A DNA stretch of 64,000 nucleotides, from the NCBI RefSeq assembly GCF_900106835.1, contig NZ_FNNR01000003.1, positions 196,381 through 260,380 of the forward strand. The letters run 5' to 3'. The position numbers were made by a program, and so were the translations under genes. This DNA is from Arthrobacter sp. cf158 (lineage in GTDB: Bacteria > Actinomycetota > Actinomycetes > Actinomycetales > Micrococcaceae). Positions 16,516 to 26,629 of the stretch are shown one piece after another; position 1 is the stretch's first letter; each line of letters opens with the position of its first letter. The notes beneath the pieces were generated by a model that was given only the letters and a program-made list of their open reading frames with translations, was not told where the DNA came from and did no database searches.

Positions 16516-18462
16516 ATGGGAACACCAACCCGTCGGATGACTGTGGCGCAGGCCGTGGTCGAGTTCCTTTCCAAGCAGTACACCGTGGATTCCATCGGTG
16601 GCCAGGACTACCGCGAGCGCCTTATTCCAGGGACCTTCGGTATTTTTGGGCACGGCAATGTTGCCGGCGTAGGACAGGCCTTGAAGCAGTACCAGGCTGC
16701 CGATCCGACCATCATGCCGTATTACCAGGGCCGCAATGAGCAGGCCCAGGTGCACCAAGCCGTGGGTTACGCCCGGCACACCCGTCGCCGTCAGACGTTC
16801 GCCATCAGCACCTCCATCGGTCCGGGTTCATCGAATCTGCTGACCGGTGCGGCGTTGGCCACCACTAACCGCCTGCCGGTGCTGCTGCTGCCCAGTGACA
16901 CCTTCGCCACGCGCGCTGCCGACCCAGTGCTGCAGCAGCTGGAACTGCCCTACGCGTACGACATCACTGTCAACGATGCTTTCCGGCCGCTGTCCAAGTT
17001 CTTTGACCGGGTCTCAAGGCCGGAACAACTGTTTTCCGCGTTCCACCACGGTCTGCGGGTTCTCACGGACCCGGCCGAGACTGGTGCTGTGACAATTTCC
17101 CTGCCGCAGGATGTCCAGGCCGAGGCTTTCGACGTCCCGGAAGAGTTTCTGTCCGAGCGTGAATGGCGGATCCGCCGGCCCGAAGCCGATGACGACGATA
17201 TCCGCCGTGCTGCGCAGGCCATCCGCGCCGCCAAGCGCCCGCTGATCATCGCCGGCGGTGGTGTCCTCTACGCCTACGCCAACCAGGAACTGGCAAAGTT
17301 TGCTGAGCTGACCGGCATTCCGGTGGGCAATACGCAGGCAGGCGTCGGTGTGTTGCCATGGGACGACGCGTTCTCCCTCGGTGCCATTGGATCAACGGGA
17401 ACGACGGCGGCCAACGCCATTGCGGCCGAAGCGGATCTGATCATCGGCATCGGCACGCGCTACGAGGATTTCACCACTGCGTCCCGGACAGCGTTCCAGA
17501 ACCCGGACGTGAAGTTCGTGAACATCAACGTTGCCCCAATCGACGCCTACAAGCATGGCACCACGTTGCCGATTGTCGCGGACGCCCGGAAGGCCCTGGT
17601 GAAGCTGAACCAGGCCTTGGGCGGCTACCGCGTGGGTGCTGACCTTGAACAGAAGGTAGCGGCGGAGAAGAAGCGTTGGGACGGAATCGTGGACGAGGCC
17701 TTCGAGACCCGTTACACGCCGCTTCCGGCCCAGAACGAGATCATCGGTGCCACCAACAAGGCCATGGATGACCACGACGTTGTCATCTGTGCCGCCGGCT
17801 CCCTGCCTGGTGACCTGCACAAGATGTGGCGCGTCCGTGACCCGTTTGGCTACCACGTGGAATACGCCTACTCCTGCATGGGTTACGAAATTCCCGGTGG
17901 CCTGGGGGTCAAGCGCGCAGCCTTGGCCGAAGCCGCTGCCGGTGGCCCTGATCGGGACGTGGTGGTCATGGTGGGGGACGGCTCCTACCTCATGATGCAT
18001 ACCGAGCTGGTCACCGCCGTCGCCGAACGCATCAAACTGATCGTTGTCCTTATTCAGAACCACGGCTACGCCTCCATCGGGTCGTTGTCCGAGTCCCTGG
18101 GCTCCCAGCGCTTCGGCACGCAGTACCGCGTCCTGGATAAGGAACGGCACAGTTTCGACGCCGGCGAGAACCTTCCCATCGATCTCGCCACCAACGCGGA
18201 ATCCCTGGGTGCGAAAGTTATCCGGATCGAACCAGGGGAGCACGTCATTGACGCGCTCGGCGCCGCCATCAAGGAAGCCAAGGCAGCCCCGGAGTCAGGC
18301 CCGATCGTCATCCATATCGAGTCTGATCCTCTGCTGGACGCCCCGAGCTCCGAGTCCTGGTGGGACGTTCCCGTTTCGCAGGTCTCAGACCTTGAATCCA
18401 CCCAACGGGCTTACGAGACCTACACCGACCACAAGAGCCGCCAGCGCAAGCTGCTCGGCTGA
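16516..18462 (+). CDS. iolD: 3D-(3,5/4)-trihydroxycyclohexane-1,2-dione hydrolase
   Basis: The 648-residue thiamine-diphosphate enzyme opens the cyclohexane-dione ring to 5-deoxy-glucuronate. The N-terminal Pyr domain has PYYQGRNEQAQVHQAVGYA with the cofactor-activating Glu, a middle domain follows, and the C-terminal PP domain has VVVMVGDGSYLMMHTEL then IQNHGYASIGSLS, forming the GDG-X(n)-N motif for ThDP and Mg. Length is normal for IolD. It follows the aldolase-like gene by 6 bp. Confidence 0.97.
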   Translation: MGTPTRRMTVAQAVVEFLSKQYTVDSIGGQDYRERLIPGTFGIFGHGNVAGVGQALKQYQAADPTIMPYYQGRNEQAQVHQAVGYARHTRRRQTFAISTSIGPGSSNLLTGAALATTNRLPVLLLPSDTFATRAADPVLQQLELPYAYDITVNDAFRPLSKFFDRVSRPEQLFSAFHHGLRVLTDPAETGAVTISLPQDVQAEAFDVPEEFLSEREWRIRRPEADDDDIRRAAQAIRAAKRPLIIAGGGVLYAYANQELAKFAELTGIPVGNTQAGVGVLPWDDAFSLGAIGSTGTTAANAIAAEADLIIGIGTRYEDFTTASRTAFQNPDVKFVNINVAPIDAYKHGTTLPIVADARKALVKLNQALGGYRVGADLEQKVAAEKKRWDGIVDEAFETRYTPLPAQNEIIGATNKAMDDHDVVICAAGSLPGDLHKMWRVRDPFGYHVEYAYSCMGYEIPGGLGVKRAALAEAAAGGPDRDVVVMVGDGSYLMMHTELVTAVAERIKLIVVLIQNHGYASIGSLSESLGSQRFGTQYRVLDKERHSFDAGENLPIDLATNAESLGAKVIRIEPGEHVIDALGAAIKEAKAAPESGPIVIHIESDPLLDAPSSESWWDVPVSQVSDLESTQRAYETYTDHKSRQRKLLG

Positions 18463-18506
18463 TTACCGCTCACACTTCAAAGCCACAGACCAAAGGAAGT
18501 CCGCAC

Positions 18507-20018
18507 ATGTCGACGACGACCATACTGACCACCATCCACCACTTCATCAACGGCGCTGAAACTACCGGCGAAGGGGACCGCACCCAACCGGTCTACAACC
18601 CGGCCACCGGCCAGGTTTCCGCTGAACTGCGCCTGGCCAACGAAGCCGATTTGAACGCCACCGTTGCCGCAGCCAAGAAGGCTGCCGGGTCCTGGGGCGA
18701 CATTTCCCTGGCCAAGCGCACCGGTGTGTTGTTCAAGTTCCGTGAACTCGTCGCCGCGCACGTGGACGAACTGGCCGAGCTGATCACCGCCGAGCACGGC
18801 AAGGTCCTCTCCGACGCGAAGGGTGAGATCGGCCGTGGGCTGGAAGTCATCGAGTTCGCTTGCGGCATCCCGCAGCTGCTCAAGGGCGATTACTCGGACC
18901 AGGTTTCCACGGGCATCGATGTCTTCTCATTCCGCGAACCCTTGGGCGTCGTGGCCGGCATCACCCCGTTCAACTTCCCGGTGATGGTGCCGTTGTGGAT
19001 GGCACCGATGGCCATCGCCACCGGCAATGCGTTCATCCTCAAGCCTTCCGAGCGTGACCCGTCTGCCCCGATGCTTCTGGCCAAGCTCTGGAAGCAGGCC
19101 GGCCTGCCTGATGGCGTGTTCCAGGTCCTGCACGGCGGCAAGGAAACCGTCGACGGGCTGCTGACCCACCCCGACGTGGACGGCATCTCCTTTGTTGGTT
19201 CCACCCCGATCGCCCAATACGTCCACGAAACCGCCACCAAGCACGGCAAGCGCGTCCAAGCACTGGGCGGTGCGAAGAACCACGCGATCGTGATGCCCGA
19301 CGCCGACCTCGACAACGCCGCGGACCACCTCGCCGCCGCCGCTTTCGGGTCCGCCGGTGAGCGCTGCATGGCGATTTCCGTCGCCGTCGCCGTGGGGGAT
19401 GCCGCCGACCTGATCGTGAAAAAGGTCGAAGAACGCGCCCTGGCCGTGAAGGTCAAGAACGGCACCGAACCCGACGCCGAGATGGGCCCGGTCATCACCC
19501 CGGCTTCCAAGGAACGCATCGTCAAGATCGTCACCGAAGCCGAAACAGCCGGTGCGGCCATGGTGGTGGACGGACGCGACCTGGTGGTCCCCGGCCACGA
19601 AGAGGGCTTCTGGGTGGGCCCCACCGTGATAGACCACGTCAGCACCGAAATGACCGCCTACACCGAGGAGATCTTCGGACCTGTCCTGGTGGTGGTCCGT
19701 GTCGAAGACCTCGAGGCCGGCATCAAGCTGATCAACTCCAACCCGTACGGCAACGGCACAGCGATCTTTACCTCGTCCGGCGCGAACGCACGGAAGTTCC
19801 AGCGTTCGGTGACAGTGGGCATGGTGGGCATCAACGTGCCCCTGCCCGTCCCGGTGGCCTACCACTCCTTCGGTGGCTGGAAGAATTCCCTCTTCGGTGA
19901 CAAGCACATCTACGGCCCCGAGGGCGTGTCCTTCTACACACGTGGCAAGGTCATCACCTCACGCTGGCCCGAACCCACCCACGCCTCCGGCGCCTCCTAC
20001 AACTTCCCCTCCAACTAG
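18507..20018 (+). CDS. iolA: CoA-acylating methylmalonate/malonate-semialdehyde dehydrogenase
   Basis: The 503-residue aldehyde dehydrogenase oxidises malonate or methylmalonate semialdehyde with NAD and CoA to acetyl- or propionyl-CoA plus CO2, the last step of inositol breakdown. It shows GITPFNFPVMVPLWMAPMAI and the catalytic Cys in AFGSAGERCMAISVAVAVG, the MmsA-type variant. AAGGAAG precedes the ATG. It is the fourth gene of the iol operon. A role in valine breakdown (MmsA) is possible, but the context favours IolA. Confidence 0.96.
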   Translation: MSTTTILTTIHHFINGAETTGEGDRTQPVYNPATGQVSAELRLANEADLNATVAAAKKAAGSWGDISLAKRTGVLFKFRELVAAHVDELAELITAEHGKVLSDAKGEIGRGLEVIEFACGIPQLLKGDYSDQVSTGIDVFSFREPLGVVAGITPFNFPVMVPLWMAPMAIATGNAFILKPSERDPSAPMLLAKLWKQAGLPDGVFQVLHGGKETVDGLLTHPDVDGISFVGSTPIAQYVHETATKHGKRVQALGGAKNHAIVMPDADLDNAADHLAAAAFGSAGERCMAISVAVAVGDAADLIVKKVEERALAVKVKNGTEPDAEMGPVITPASKERIVKIVTEAETAGAAMVVDGRDLVVPGHEEGFWVGPTVIDHVSTEMTAYTEEIFGPVLVVVRVEDLEAGIKLINSNPYGNGTAIFTSSGANARKFQRSVTVGMVGINVPLPVPVAYHSFGGWKNSLFGDKHIYGPEGVSFYTRGKVITSRWPEPTHASGASYNFPSN

Positions 20019-20048
20019 TCCCTGTCGCCAGAGAAAGACAACGCTGTC

Positions 20049-20966
20049 ATGACTGATGTTGAGAACAAGCTGATAATCGGCACTGCCCCCGATTCCTGGG
20101 GTGTGTGGTTTGCCGATGACCCGCGGCAGACTCCTTGGGAACGGTTCCTGGATGAGGTTGCCGAGTCCGGCTACAAGTGGATTGAACTGGGCCCATACGG
20201 CTACTTGCCCAACAACCCCACACGTTTGGCCGAGGAACTGAAGCAGCGGGACCTGAAGGTCACTGCAGGAACGGTGTTTACCGCCTTCCACCGCGGAGCG
20301 AAGCAGTATGACGAGGCCTGGGAGCCGGCCCGCAAGGTGGCCGAACTGACGGCAGCCATGGGCGGCGAACACATCGTGGTCATTCCAGCGATGTGGCGCG
20401 ACGACGTGACCGGGGAAGCCGTTGAAAACGGTGAACTGGCCGACGAACAGTGGGCAGATCTCTTCGCGGGCCATAACCGGATGGGCAAAGTCCTGTTGGA
20501 GGACTTCGGCCTGCACCAGCAGTTCCACTCACACGCAGACTCGCATGTGGGCGCGCAAAAGGACATTGAAACGCTGCTGGCCGCCACCGATCCGCAGTAC
20601 CTGAACCTCTGCCTTGACACGGGGCACGCTGAGTATTGCGGCGCTTCCAGCCTTGAGCTCATCAAGAACTACCCGGACCGTATTGGTTACCTGCACCTCA
20701 AACAGATCAACCCCGAGGTTCTTGCCGAGGTTAACGAGAAGAACATGACCTGGGCCGCAGCCAACTTGGCAGGAGTCATGACCGAGCCGCCGCACGGTCT
20801 TCCGGATTTGCGGGCCGTCATAGAAGCGGTGGAAGCGCTCAACCGGCCCATTTTTGGCATCGTGGAACAGGACATGTATCCCGTAGCGTTCGACGTTCCG
20901 ATGCCCATCGCCAAGCGAACCCGCAATTACCTGTTGTCCTGCGGCTCCCGCACCAGGGTCCAGTAG
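20049..20966 (+). CDS. iolE: myo-inosose-2 dehydratase
   Basis: The 305-residue xylose-isomerase-like TIM barrel dehydrates 2-keto-myo-inositol. It begins with IIGTAPDSWGVWFADDPRQT, typical of IolE, and has the metal-site strands HSHADSHVG, LNLCLDTGHAEYCG and YLHLKQINP, with His, Asp and Glu ligands in the usual order. It lies between iolA and iolG with short gaps, so it is in the same transcript. Confidence 0.95.
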   Translation: MTDVENKLIIGTAPDSWGVWFADDPRQTPWERFLDEVAESGYKWIELGPYGYLPNNPTRLAEELKQRDLKVTAGTVFTAFHRGAKQYDEAWEPARKVAELTAAMGGEHIVVIPAMWRDDVTGEAVENGELADEQWADLFAGHNRMGKVLLEDFGLHQQFHSHADSHVGAQKDIETLLAATDPQYLNLCLDTGHAEYCGASSLELIKNYPDRIGYLHLKQINPEVLAEVNEKNMTWAAANLAGVMTEPPHGLPDLRAVIEAVEALNRPIFGIVEQDMYPVAFDVPMPIAKRTRNYLLSCGSRTRVQ

Positions 20967-21015
20967 CCCTTCCCCGCAACAGCTCCCCAGAAGAACCTCA
21001 CGAAGGACAAATACA

Positions 21016-22029
21016 GTGACACAGATTCTCCGCGTTGCCGTTATCGGCGCAGGCCGCATGGGTGCGGACCACATCAAGCGCCTCAGGACCCGCATCCACG
21101 GCGCTGAAGTAGCCGCCGTCGTCGACGTTGACCTGGCACGTGCGCAAGCCGCAATTGAAGGTATAGATGGCGCCGTGGCCCTGGCCAGCGCTGATGAGGC
21201 GCTGAACAACGGCGACGTGAACGCCGTCCTGATCGCCACCCCGGGTTTCCTCCACGAGGAAATCCTCTACAAAGCACTGGAAAAGGACTTCCCGATTCTG
21301 TGCGAGAAGCCGCTGACGCCCGATGCCGACAGCGCCTGGAAAGTGGTCCAGGCCGAGCAGACGCTGGGCCACAAACGCATCCAAGTAGGCTTCATGCGCC
21401 GCTTCGACGCTGAGTACTCGGCATTGGGTGCAATCATCCGCAACAGCGAATTGGGGGAGCTGTTGATGTTGCACCACCAGCACCGAAACCCGACCACGCC
21501 TGAGGGTTTTACCAACGAGATGCTGATCAACGACTCTGTGGTCCACGAGTTCGACGCGATCCGCTACTTCACCGGTGAGGAAATCACCTCCGTGCAAGTC
21601 CGCTTGGGGAAGCCCACGCGCAGCGCCCCGAACGGCCAGCACGACCCCCAGCACGTCCTGCTGGAAACCGAGTCCGGGGTGTTGGCCGACGTCGAAATCT
21701 ACGTCAACGCCAAGTTCGGCTACCAGGTGGCCACGCAGGCGTCCTTCGAGGACGGCATCGTGAGCATCGGAGGGGACAACGGCCCGTACGTCCAGACCGC
21801 GGGCAAATGGGGCGGGAACGTCACCCCAGGCTTTGAAGAACGGTTCGGCGCGGCGTACGACGTCGAGGTGCAGGCTTGGGTGGACGCCGCCCTTCGCGGC
21901 GAAATCGGCGGACCCACGGCCTGGGACGGCTACGCCACCGCAGCGTGCTGCGAGGCCGGCGTCGAGGCCCAGAAGTCCGGCGACAAGGTCAAGGTTCAGT
22001 TGAACACCAAGCCGGATCTCTACAAGTAG
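21016..22029 (+). CDS. iolG: Inositol 2-dehydrogenase
   Basis: The 337-residue Gfo/Idh/MocA oxidoreductase oxidises myo-inositol to 2-keto-myo-inositol with NAD. The Rossmann start is VAVIGAGRMGADHIKR. The catalytic Lys is in CEKPLTPDADS, and the Asp and His are in INDSVVHEFDAIRY (D-X3-H), as in Bacillus subtilis IolG. Of the seven Gfo/Idh/MocA proteins in the island this is the best candidate for the main myo-inositol enzyme, because it sits inside the core operon. Confidence 0.95.
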   Translation: MTQILRVAVIGAGRMGADHIKRLRTRIHGAEVAAVVDVDLARAQAAIEGIDGAVALASADEALNNGDVNAVLIATPGFLHEEILYKALEKDFPILCEKPLTPDADSAWKVVQAEQTLGHKRIQVGFMRRFDAEYSALGAIIRNSELGELLMLHHQHRNPTTPEGFTNEMLINDSVVHEFDAIRYFTGEEITSVQVRLGKPTRSAPNGQHDPQHVLLETESGVLADVEIYVNAKFGYQVATQASFEDGIVSIGGDNGPYVQTAGKWGGNVTPGFEERFGAAYDVEVQAWVDAALRGEIGGPTAWDGYATAACCEAGVEAQKSGDKVKVQLNTKPDLYK

Positions 22030-22039
22030 GGGACTGACC

Positions 22040-22912
22040 ATGAAGATCGCACTTGACCCCACACCGTTCCACCACAGTCACAGCCTGCTGGAGTTCCCGC
22101 GCGTGGCGGCAGACCTCGGCTACAAGTACCTTCAGATGACCCCCCACGCGGACCTCATCCCCTTCTTCAACCACCCGAAGGCCGACGATGAACTCGTGGC
22201 GAAGCTCAAGGGTGCCTGCAAGGATGCCGGAGTGGAAATTGCCTCCGTCCTGCCGGTCCTGCGCTGGTCCGGTCCGGATGAGGATGCCCGTGAAGCAGCC
22301 GTCCGTTACTGGAAGCGCGCCATTCAGATCGCGGTGGATCTGGGCGTCCAGACCATGAATACGGAATTCAGTGGCCGACCGGAGAAAGCAGAGGAATCCG
22401 AGCGGGCTTTCTATCGCTCCATGGAAGAGCTGCTGCCGATCATCGAACGCGAAGGTATGGACGTCCTGATCGATCCGCACCCGGACGACTTCGTGGAAGA
22501 CGGACTCGCTGCCTTGCGTGTCATTCGCGGCATCAACTCTCCGAACATTGGCATGGTCTACGTTGCCTCGCATACCTTCCACATGGGCAACTCGCCGTTG
22601 GAGATCATGCGGGCCGCGGGCGACAAGCTTCGACTGGTCCATGTCTCCGACACCATGAACCACCACGCCTCGCACGGCCTGCGGTACATCACCAATCCGC
22701 CAGGCAATGCTGTCCGCGTCCATCAGCACCTTAAGATCGGCGACGGTGACGTGAACTGGGACGAGTTCTTTGGCGGTTTGCAGGAGATCGGCTTCCTGGA
22801 CAAGGAGAACACCGTGATGGTGTCATCCGTGTTTGCCGAAGACGACAACGCTGAAGAGGTGTCGCGCTACCAGCTCAAGACGATGACCGACTACGTCGCC
22901 CGGACAAAGTAG
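22040..22912 (+). CDS. iolH: Sugar phosphate isomerase/epimerase family protein, IolH-like
   Basis: The 290-residue xylose-isomerase-like barrel begins MKIALDPTPFHHSHSLLEFP and carries DVLIDPHPDDFVEDG, VASHTFHMGN and RLVHVSDTMNHHASHG, rich in metal-binding His, Asp and Glu. In Corynebacterium the equivalent iol-cluster gene is called iolH; its reaction is not firmly known. An inosose isomerase-like (IolI) role is possible. It follows iolG by 10 bp with AGGGGACTGACC before the ATG. Confidence 0.82.
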   Translation: MKIALDPTPFHHSHSLLEFPRVAADLGYKYLQMTPHADLIPFFNHPKADDELVAKLKGACKDAGVEIASVLPVLRWSGPDEDAREAAVRYWKRAIQIAVDLGVQTMNTEFSGRPEKAEESERAFYRSMEELLPIIEREGMDVLIDPHPDDFVEDGLAALRVIRGINSPNIGMVYVASHTFHMGNSPLEIMRAAGDKLRLVHVSDTMNHHASHGLRYITNPPGNAVRVHQHLKIGDGDVNWDEFFGGLQEIGFLDKENTVMVSSVFAEDDNAEEVSRYQLKTMTDYVARTK

Positions 22913-22937
22913 GGACAGGTAACGAGAAAAGGTACCT

Positions 22938-24410
22938 ATGACCAAGTCTCCGTCCATCGAGACCACAACAGGCCAGCCTGCTGTTCGTCCGCAAGCCTCA
23001 GGGAAGACCGGCAAGCAGGCCGACCCCAAGAAATTCCTCCGCAAGGTTGCGTTGTTCTCCACCTTCGGCGGGCTGCTGTTCGGCTATGACACCGGTGTGA
23101 TCAATGGTGCTTTGCCGTTCATGCAGAAGGACCTTGGCTTGACGCCGTTGACCGAAGGCCTTGTCACGTCGACGCTTCTGTTCGGCGCCGCCTTCGGCGC
23201 GATCAGTGCGGGCCGGCTGTCCGACCGCTTCGGTCGTCGCAAGACGATCATGGCCTTGGCCCTGATCTTCGCCGTTGCGACCATTGGCTGTTCCTTGGCG
23301 CCGACCACCGGGCTCCTTGTCCTTGCCCGCACTGTCCTGGGCCTAGCCGTCGGCGGTGCCTCGGTGATCGTTCCCGTGTACCTGGCTGAAATGTCGCCCG
23401 CCGCCCAGCGCGGCAGGATCGTCACTCAGAACGAACTCATGATCGTCACTGGACAGTTCCTGGCTTTCACCTTCAACGCCGTCCTGGGCAACCTCTTTCC
23501 GGAAGAGATGCACGTTTGGCGCTGGATGCTGGTGATTGCCACGGTTCCCGCAGTGATTCTGTGGTTCGGCATGCTGGTGCTGCCCGAGAGTCCTCGCTGG
23601 CTGGCGTCAGCCGGACGTTTCGGAGAGGTCCTGGAGGTGCTGCGATCGACCCGTAATGCGGGGGCCGTCGGCGTCGAGTTCGATGAGGTACGTCAGGCGG
23701 CCAGGGAGGACTACCAGTCCAAACTCGGAACGTTCAAGGACCTTACTGTGCCATGGATTCGCCGGATCTTTGTGGTGGGTCTCGGCATGGCAGTCATCAA
23801 CCAGATCAGCGGCGTCAACGCCATCATGTATTACGGCACCACCATCTTGTCGTCCTCAGGCTTTGGGGATCAAGGTGCCCTTGTTGCCAATGTTCTCAAC
23901 GGCCTCACATCCGTAGCAGCCGTCATAGTGGGCATGTACCTGATGACACGCGTGCCCCGGAAGCCCATGCTCATTGTGGGTTTGATCGGCACGGCGTCTT
24001 CCTTGACGGCCATCGCCCTCATTTCGCTGGCCCTGCCGGAAAGCGCGCTGCGGGGGTATCTGGTGTTGGTATTCATGGTGACATTTCTTGCCTCCATGCA
24101 AGGATGCATCGGCACTGTCACGTGGCTCACCATGTCCGAGATCTTTCCGATGCACGTTCGTGGGATTGGCATGGGCATCTGCGTCTTCGTTCTGTGGATG
24201 ATCAACTTCCTTATCGGGTTCTTCTTCCCTCAGATGGTTGCCTGGATGGGAGTGTCAGGGACGTTCTTCATTTTTGTAGCCCTGCAGCTGTGCGCCATTG
24301 TTTGGGTGAAGCGAGCTGTCCCTGAGACCAAGGGCAAATCACTCGAAGAGCTGGAATCCTTGTTCAAGCGGGGCGCAGGGGTCCAGCAGCGCACGGGGGC
24401 CACCTCCTAA
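22938..24410 (+). CDS. iolT: MFS sugar:proton symporter, probable inositol transporter
   Basis: The 490-residue protein is a 12-helix sugar porter. Family signatures are [14 protein letters not shown] in helix 1, [14 protein letters not shown] in the 2-3 loop, PESPRWL at the end of helix 6 and [12 protein letters not shown] after helix 12. It is the last gene of the iol operon and has the same place as IolT importers of C. glutamicum, so myo-inositol uptake is the likely function. A strong terminator follows. Confidence 0.9.
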   Translation: MTKSPSIETTTGQPAVRPQASGKTGKQADPKKFLRKVALFSTFGGLLFGYDTGVINGALPFMQKDLGLTPLTEGLVTSTLLFGAAFGAISAGRLSDRFGRRKTIMALALIFAVATIGCSLAPTTGLLVLARTVLGLAVGGASVIVPVYLAEMSPAAQRGRIVTQNELMIVTGQFLAFTFNAVLGNLFPEEMHVWRWMLVIATVPAVILWFGMLVLPESPRWLASAGRFGEVLEVLRSTRNAGAVGVEFDEVRQAAREDYQSKLGTFKDLTVPWIRRIFVVGLGMAVINQISGVNAIMYYGTTILSSSGFGDQGALVANVLNGLTSVAAVIVGMYLMTRVPRKPMLIVGLIGTASSLTAIALISLALPESALRGYLVLVFMVTFLASMQGCIGTVTWLTMSEIFPMHVRGIGMGICVFVLWMINFLIGFFFPQMVAWMGVSGTFFIFVALQLCAIVWVKRAVPETKGKSLEELESLFKRGAGVQQRTGATS

Positions 24411-24450
24411 AGGGAACTGCCCCCATAGTGGGCCAGATGAACGCTAAAAC

Positions 24451-24474
24451 GCCCGATGCCGGACGGCATCGGGC
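24451..24474. terminator. Terminator of the iol operon
   Basis: Arms GCCCGATGCC and GGCATCGGGC enclose a GGAC loop and are followed by GCTTTTG on the + strand. It lies between the convergent iolT gene and the IolW-like gene. Confidence 0.9.
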
Positions 24475-24500
24475 GCTTTTGCGCGTGTGATGAGGACTCG

Positions 24501-25523
24501 TCAGAGCGCCACCACCACGTTCTCCAGCGCGCTTCGGCGGGCGGCGTCCAGAACCTCCAGGGTTCTGATACCTTCCGACGACGGCACCGGCTCTGCGCCC
24601 TCGCCACGGACAGCCCGCGCGAACTCGGTGTAGAAGCCTGTGTAGTCCCCTTGGGCCGAGGGTACGGCTTCGCGGTGGTCCTTCCGGGAGAGGGTTCCCC
24701 AGTATTCCGGTGCATCAATGCCCCAACTCTCCCGTTCCGCAACCGGCCGCCGCCCTGCCATCAGGGCATTGGCCTGAACGTCGGAACCCGCGGCAATGTA
24801 GCTGCCCTCGCTGCCGTAGGCGCGCAGCTCCCTGGTGGTGGAGTGGTTGAGCTTACTGGCAGAAACTGTGGAGACAACGCCGGAAGCGTGGGTCATGGTG
24901 ACAAAGAATCCACAGTCCGTGCGTTCGCCAAATCGTTCCGTCCAATCCAAGCTCGCATGTACATGTGTCACTGGCCCCAGGAGCCACAGCATCTGGTCAA
25001 CCAGGTGGGTGCCAAGGTCACGCAAGAGTCCGCCGGCAGCACCAACTTCCAAACTGCCCGCGTCGTCCTGGTCCATGATCGAGTGCACCCGCCAGAGCTC
25101 GCCTACCCCTCCCGCGTTCAGCACCTGGGCCAGGGTCAGTATGTCGGCGTCACGGCGGCGGTTGTGGAAGACGTTCAGGACAACGCCGGCCTTGTGGGCG
25201 GCCTCCGCCAGCTGGCCTGCGGCAGCTGCCGTTGGTGCAAAAGGCTTGTCAGCCACAACATGCACTCCTGCCGTGATGGCTTCCATCACAAGGTCATACC
25301 GTGTGTGGGGCGGGGTGGTGATGGTCACGGCGTCCACCCCTGCTGCAATCAACTCGCCCAGGCTTGGATAGGTGGGCATGCCGGGGAAGTCCGATTCCAC
25401 CGCTGCTTGTGTCGACTCAGAACGAGCCACGACGCCAACCAGCTCCATGCCTTCGGCTGCTTCAATGAACGGAGCATGGAAGTATCTCCCGCCGGCTCCA
25501 TATCCAACAATTCCAATGCGCAT
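24501..25523 (-). CDS. Gfo/Idh/MocA oxidoreductase, IolW/YdgJ-like
   Basis: The 340-residue protein begins MRIGIVGYGAGGRYFHAPFI, the glycine motif with FHAPF that marks the IolW/YdgJ (scyllo-inositol dehydrogenase, NADP) branch. It also has VFHNRRRDADILT, close to the VYHNRRWDNDFLT of B. subtilis IolW, and the catalytic D-X3-H in LRDLGTHLVDQ. ATG 25523 has AGGAAGG upstream and fits the family start; the frame continues 11 codons further. It is the last gene of a three-gene minus-strand operon under LacI control. Reduction of an inosose to scyllo-inositol, or the reverse, is the likely reaction. Confidence 0.87.
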   Translation of the reverse strand: MRIGIVGYGAGGRYFHAPFIEAAEGMELVGVVARSESTQAAVESDFPGMPTYPSLGELIAAGVDAVTITTPPHTRYDLVMEAITAGVHVVADKPFAPTAAAAGQLAEAAHKAGVVLNVFHNRRRDADILTLAQVLNAGGVGELWRVHSIMDQDDAGSLEVGAAGGLLRDLGTHLVDQMLWLLGPVTHVHASLDWTERFGERTDCGFFVTMTHASGVVSTVSASKLNHSTTRELRAYGSEGSYIAAGSDVQANALMAGRRPVAERESWGIDAPEYWGTLSRKDHREAVPSAQGDYTGFYTEFARAVRGEGAEPVPSSEGIRTLEVLDAARRSALENVVVAL

Positions 25524-25609
25524 TCTATGAACCTTCCTGTTGCTCTGTGGGTACAACGATGGGGACGACGCCTGGGCGCCGTCCCCATCCGGATCCGGAA
25601 AGTGAAACG

Positions 25610-26629
25610 TCAGGCCGTTGGGTTCAAAGAGGCGGCCAGTGCCTCATCAGCGTCCAGTAGCACCTGGGCCGCTACCTGCAAACCTTCGATGCGTCCCAAG
25701 GAGACGTCCTCATGTTCGATGTTGACCAGCATGCCTGGATCGACGTCGTGAAGCGCACGCAGGAATTCGGTCCAGAATGCGGTATCGTGGCCGCGTCCCA
25801 AAGCCACGAAGTCCCATGCAGAGTTCTTCGGCCACTCATTGGCCCATTCATCGCCGCCAAGGTTTGTCCGGTTTTCCTCCGGCGACAAGCGGCGGAAGCT
25901 GTTGTCCAACACGCCGTAGAGGGCGGCATTTGCGGTGTTGACGCGGACATCCTTTGCAGCTGCTTGGAACACCAGCGGGCCGAGTTCGCGAACCACAGCT
26001 ACCGGATCCATTTGCTGCCAGAACAAGTGCGAAGCGTCCAGTTCAACGCCCACATGTGTAGCGCCGGTCAGTTCGATGAGCTTGTGGACGTCGGCTGTGT
26101 TGAAGACGATGTTCTGCGGGTGCAGTTCCAAGGCCACCTTGACGTCGTGGTCTGCGGCGAGGCGGTCCGTTTCCTTCCAAAAGTCAGTAGCTATTCCCCA
26201 TTGGTAGTCGAGCACGTCAAGTGCAGCCGAGTTCCAAGCGTTGACAACCCAGTTGACGGTGGTGGCGCCCGGCTCGCTTCCGGGCAAGCCGGACATCGTG
26301 ACCACGCGGTTCTGGCCCAGCCTGTGAGCCAGGCGAATGGAGCGGCGAATGTCTTCGGCGTGCTTCTCACCGATTTCGCGTTTGGGGTGCAGGGGGTTGC
26401 CGTTGCAGTTCAGGCCGGCAATCGAAACACCTGTGCCTTCGAAGATCGCCAGATAGTCGTCGCGGGCCGCATCGCTTTCCAGAATCTGGTTGAAGGTGGG
26501 CACATGCACTGCTGGCAGGAAGCCTCCAGTGTTGATCTCAATTCCTGTCAGGCCCAGATCAGCAATGACCTTCAGTGCCTCCGGCAGTGGCCGGTCATGC
26601 AGGATCGCGTTATAGGCGCCAAGTTTCAC
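25610..26629 (-). CDS. Sugar phosphate isomerase/epimerase (xylose-isomerase-like barrel)
   Basis: The 339-residue TIM barrel begins MKLGAYNAILHDRPLPEALK and has GIEINTGGFLPAVHVP, the metal-binding strands VALELHPQNIVFN and VGVELDASHLFWQ, and a C-terminal VNIEHEDVSLGRIEG. It overlaps the preceding dehydrogenase gene by 4 bp (ATGA), so the two act together. Pairs of Gfo/Idh/MocA dehydrogenase and this fold occur in 3-keto-sugar pathways, where the barrel acts as hydrolase, lyase or epimerase on the keto sugar. The exact substrate is unknown. Confidence 0.87.
   Translation of the reverse strand: MKLGAYNAILHDRPLPEALKVIADLGLTGIEINTGGFLPAVHVPTFNQILESDAARDDYLAIFEGTGVSIAGLNCNGNPLHPKREIGEKHAEDIRRSIRLAHRLGQNRVVTMSGLPGSEPGATTVNWVVNAWNSAALDVLDYQWGIATDFWKETDRLAADHDVKVALELHPQNIVFNTADVHKLIELTGATHVGVELDASHLFWQQMDPVAVVRELGPLVFQAAAKDVRVNTANAALYGVLDNSFRRLSPEENRTNLGGDEWANEWPKNSAWDFVALGRGHDTAFWTEFLRALHDVDPGMLVNIEHEDVSLGRIEGLQVAAQVLLDADEALAASLNPTA

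Noticed and set aside
18927..19907. A 326-codon minus-strand open frame opposite iolA
   Set aside because: It is rich in His, Gly and Asp with no protein-like pattern, and the iolA reading is certain.
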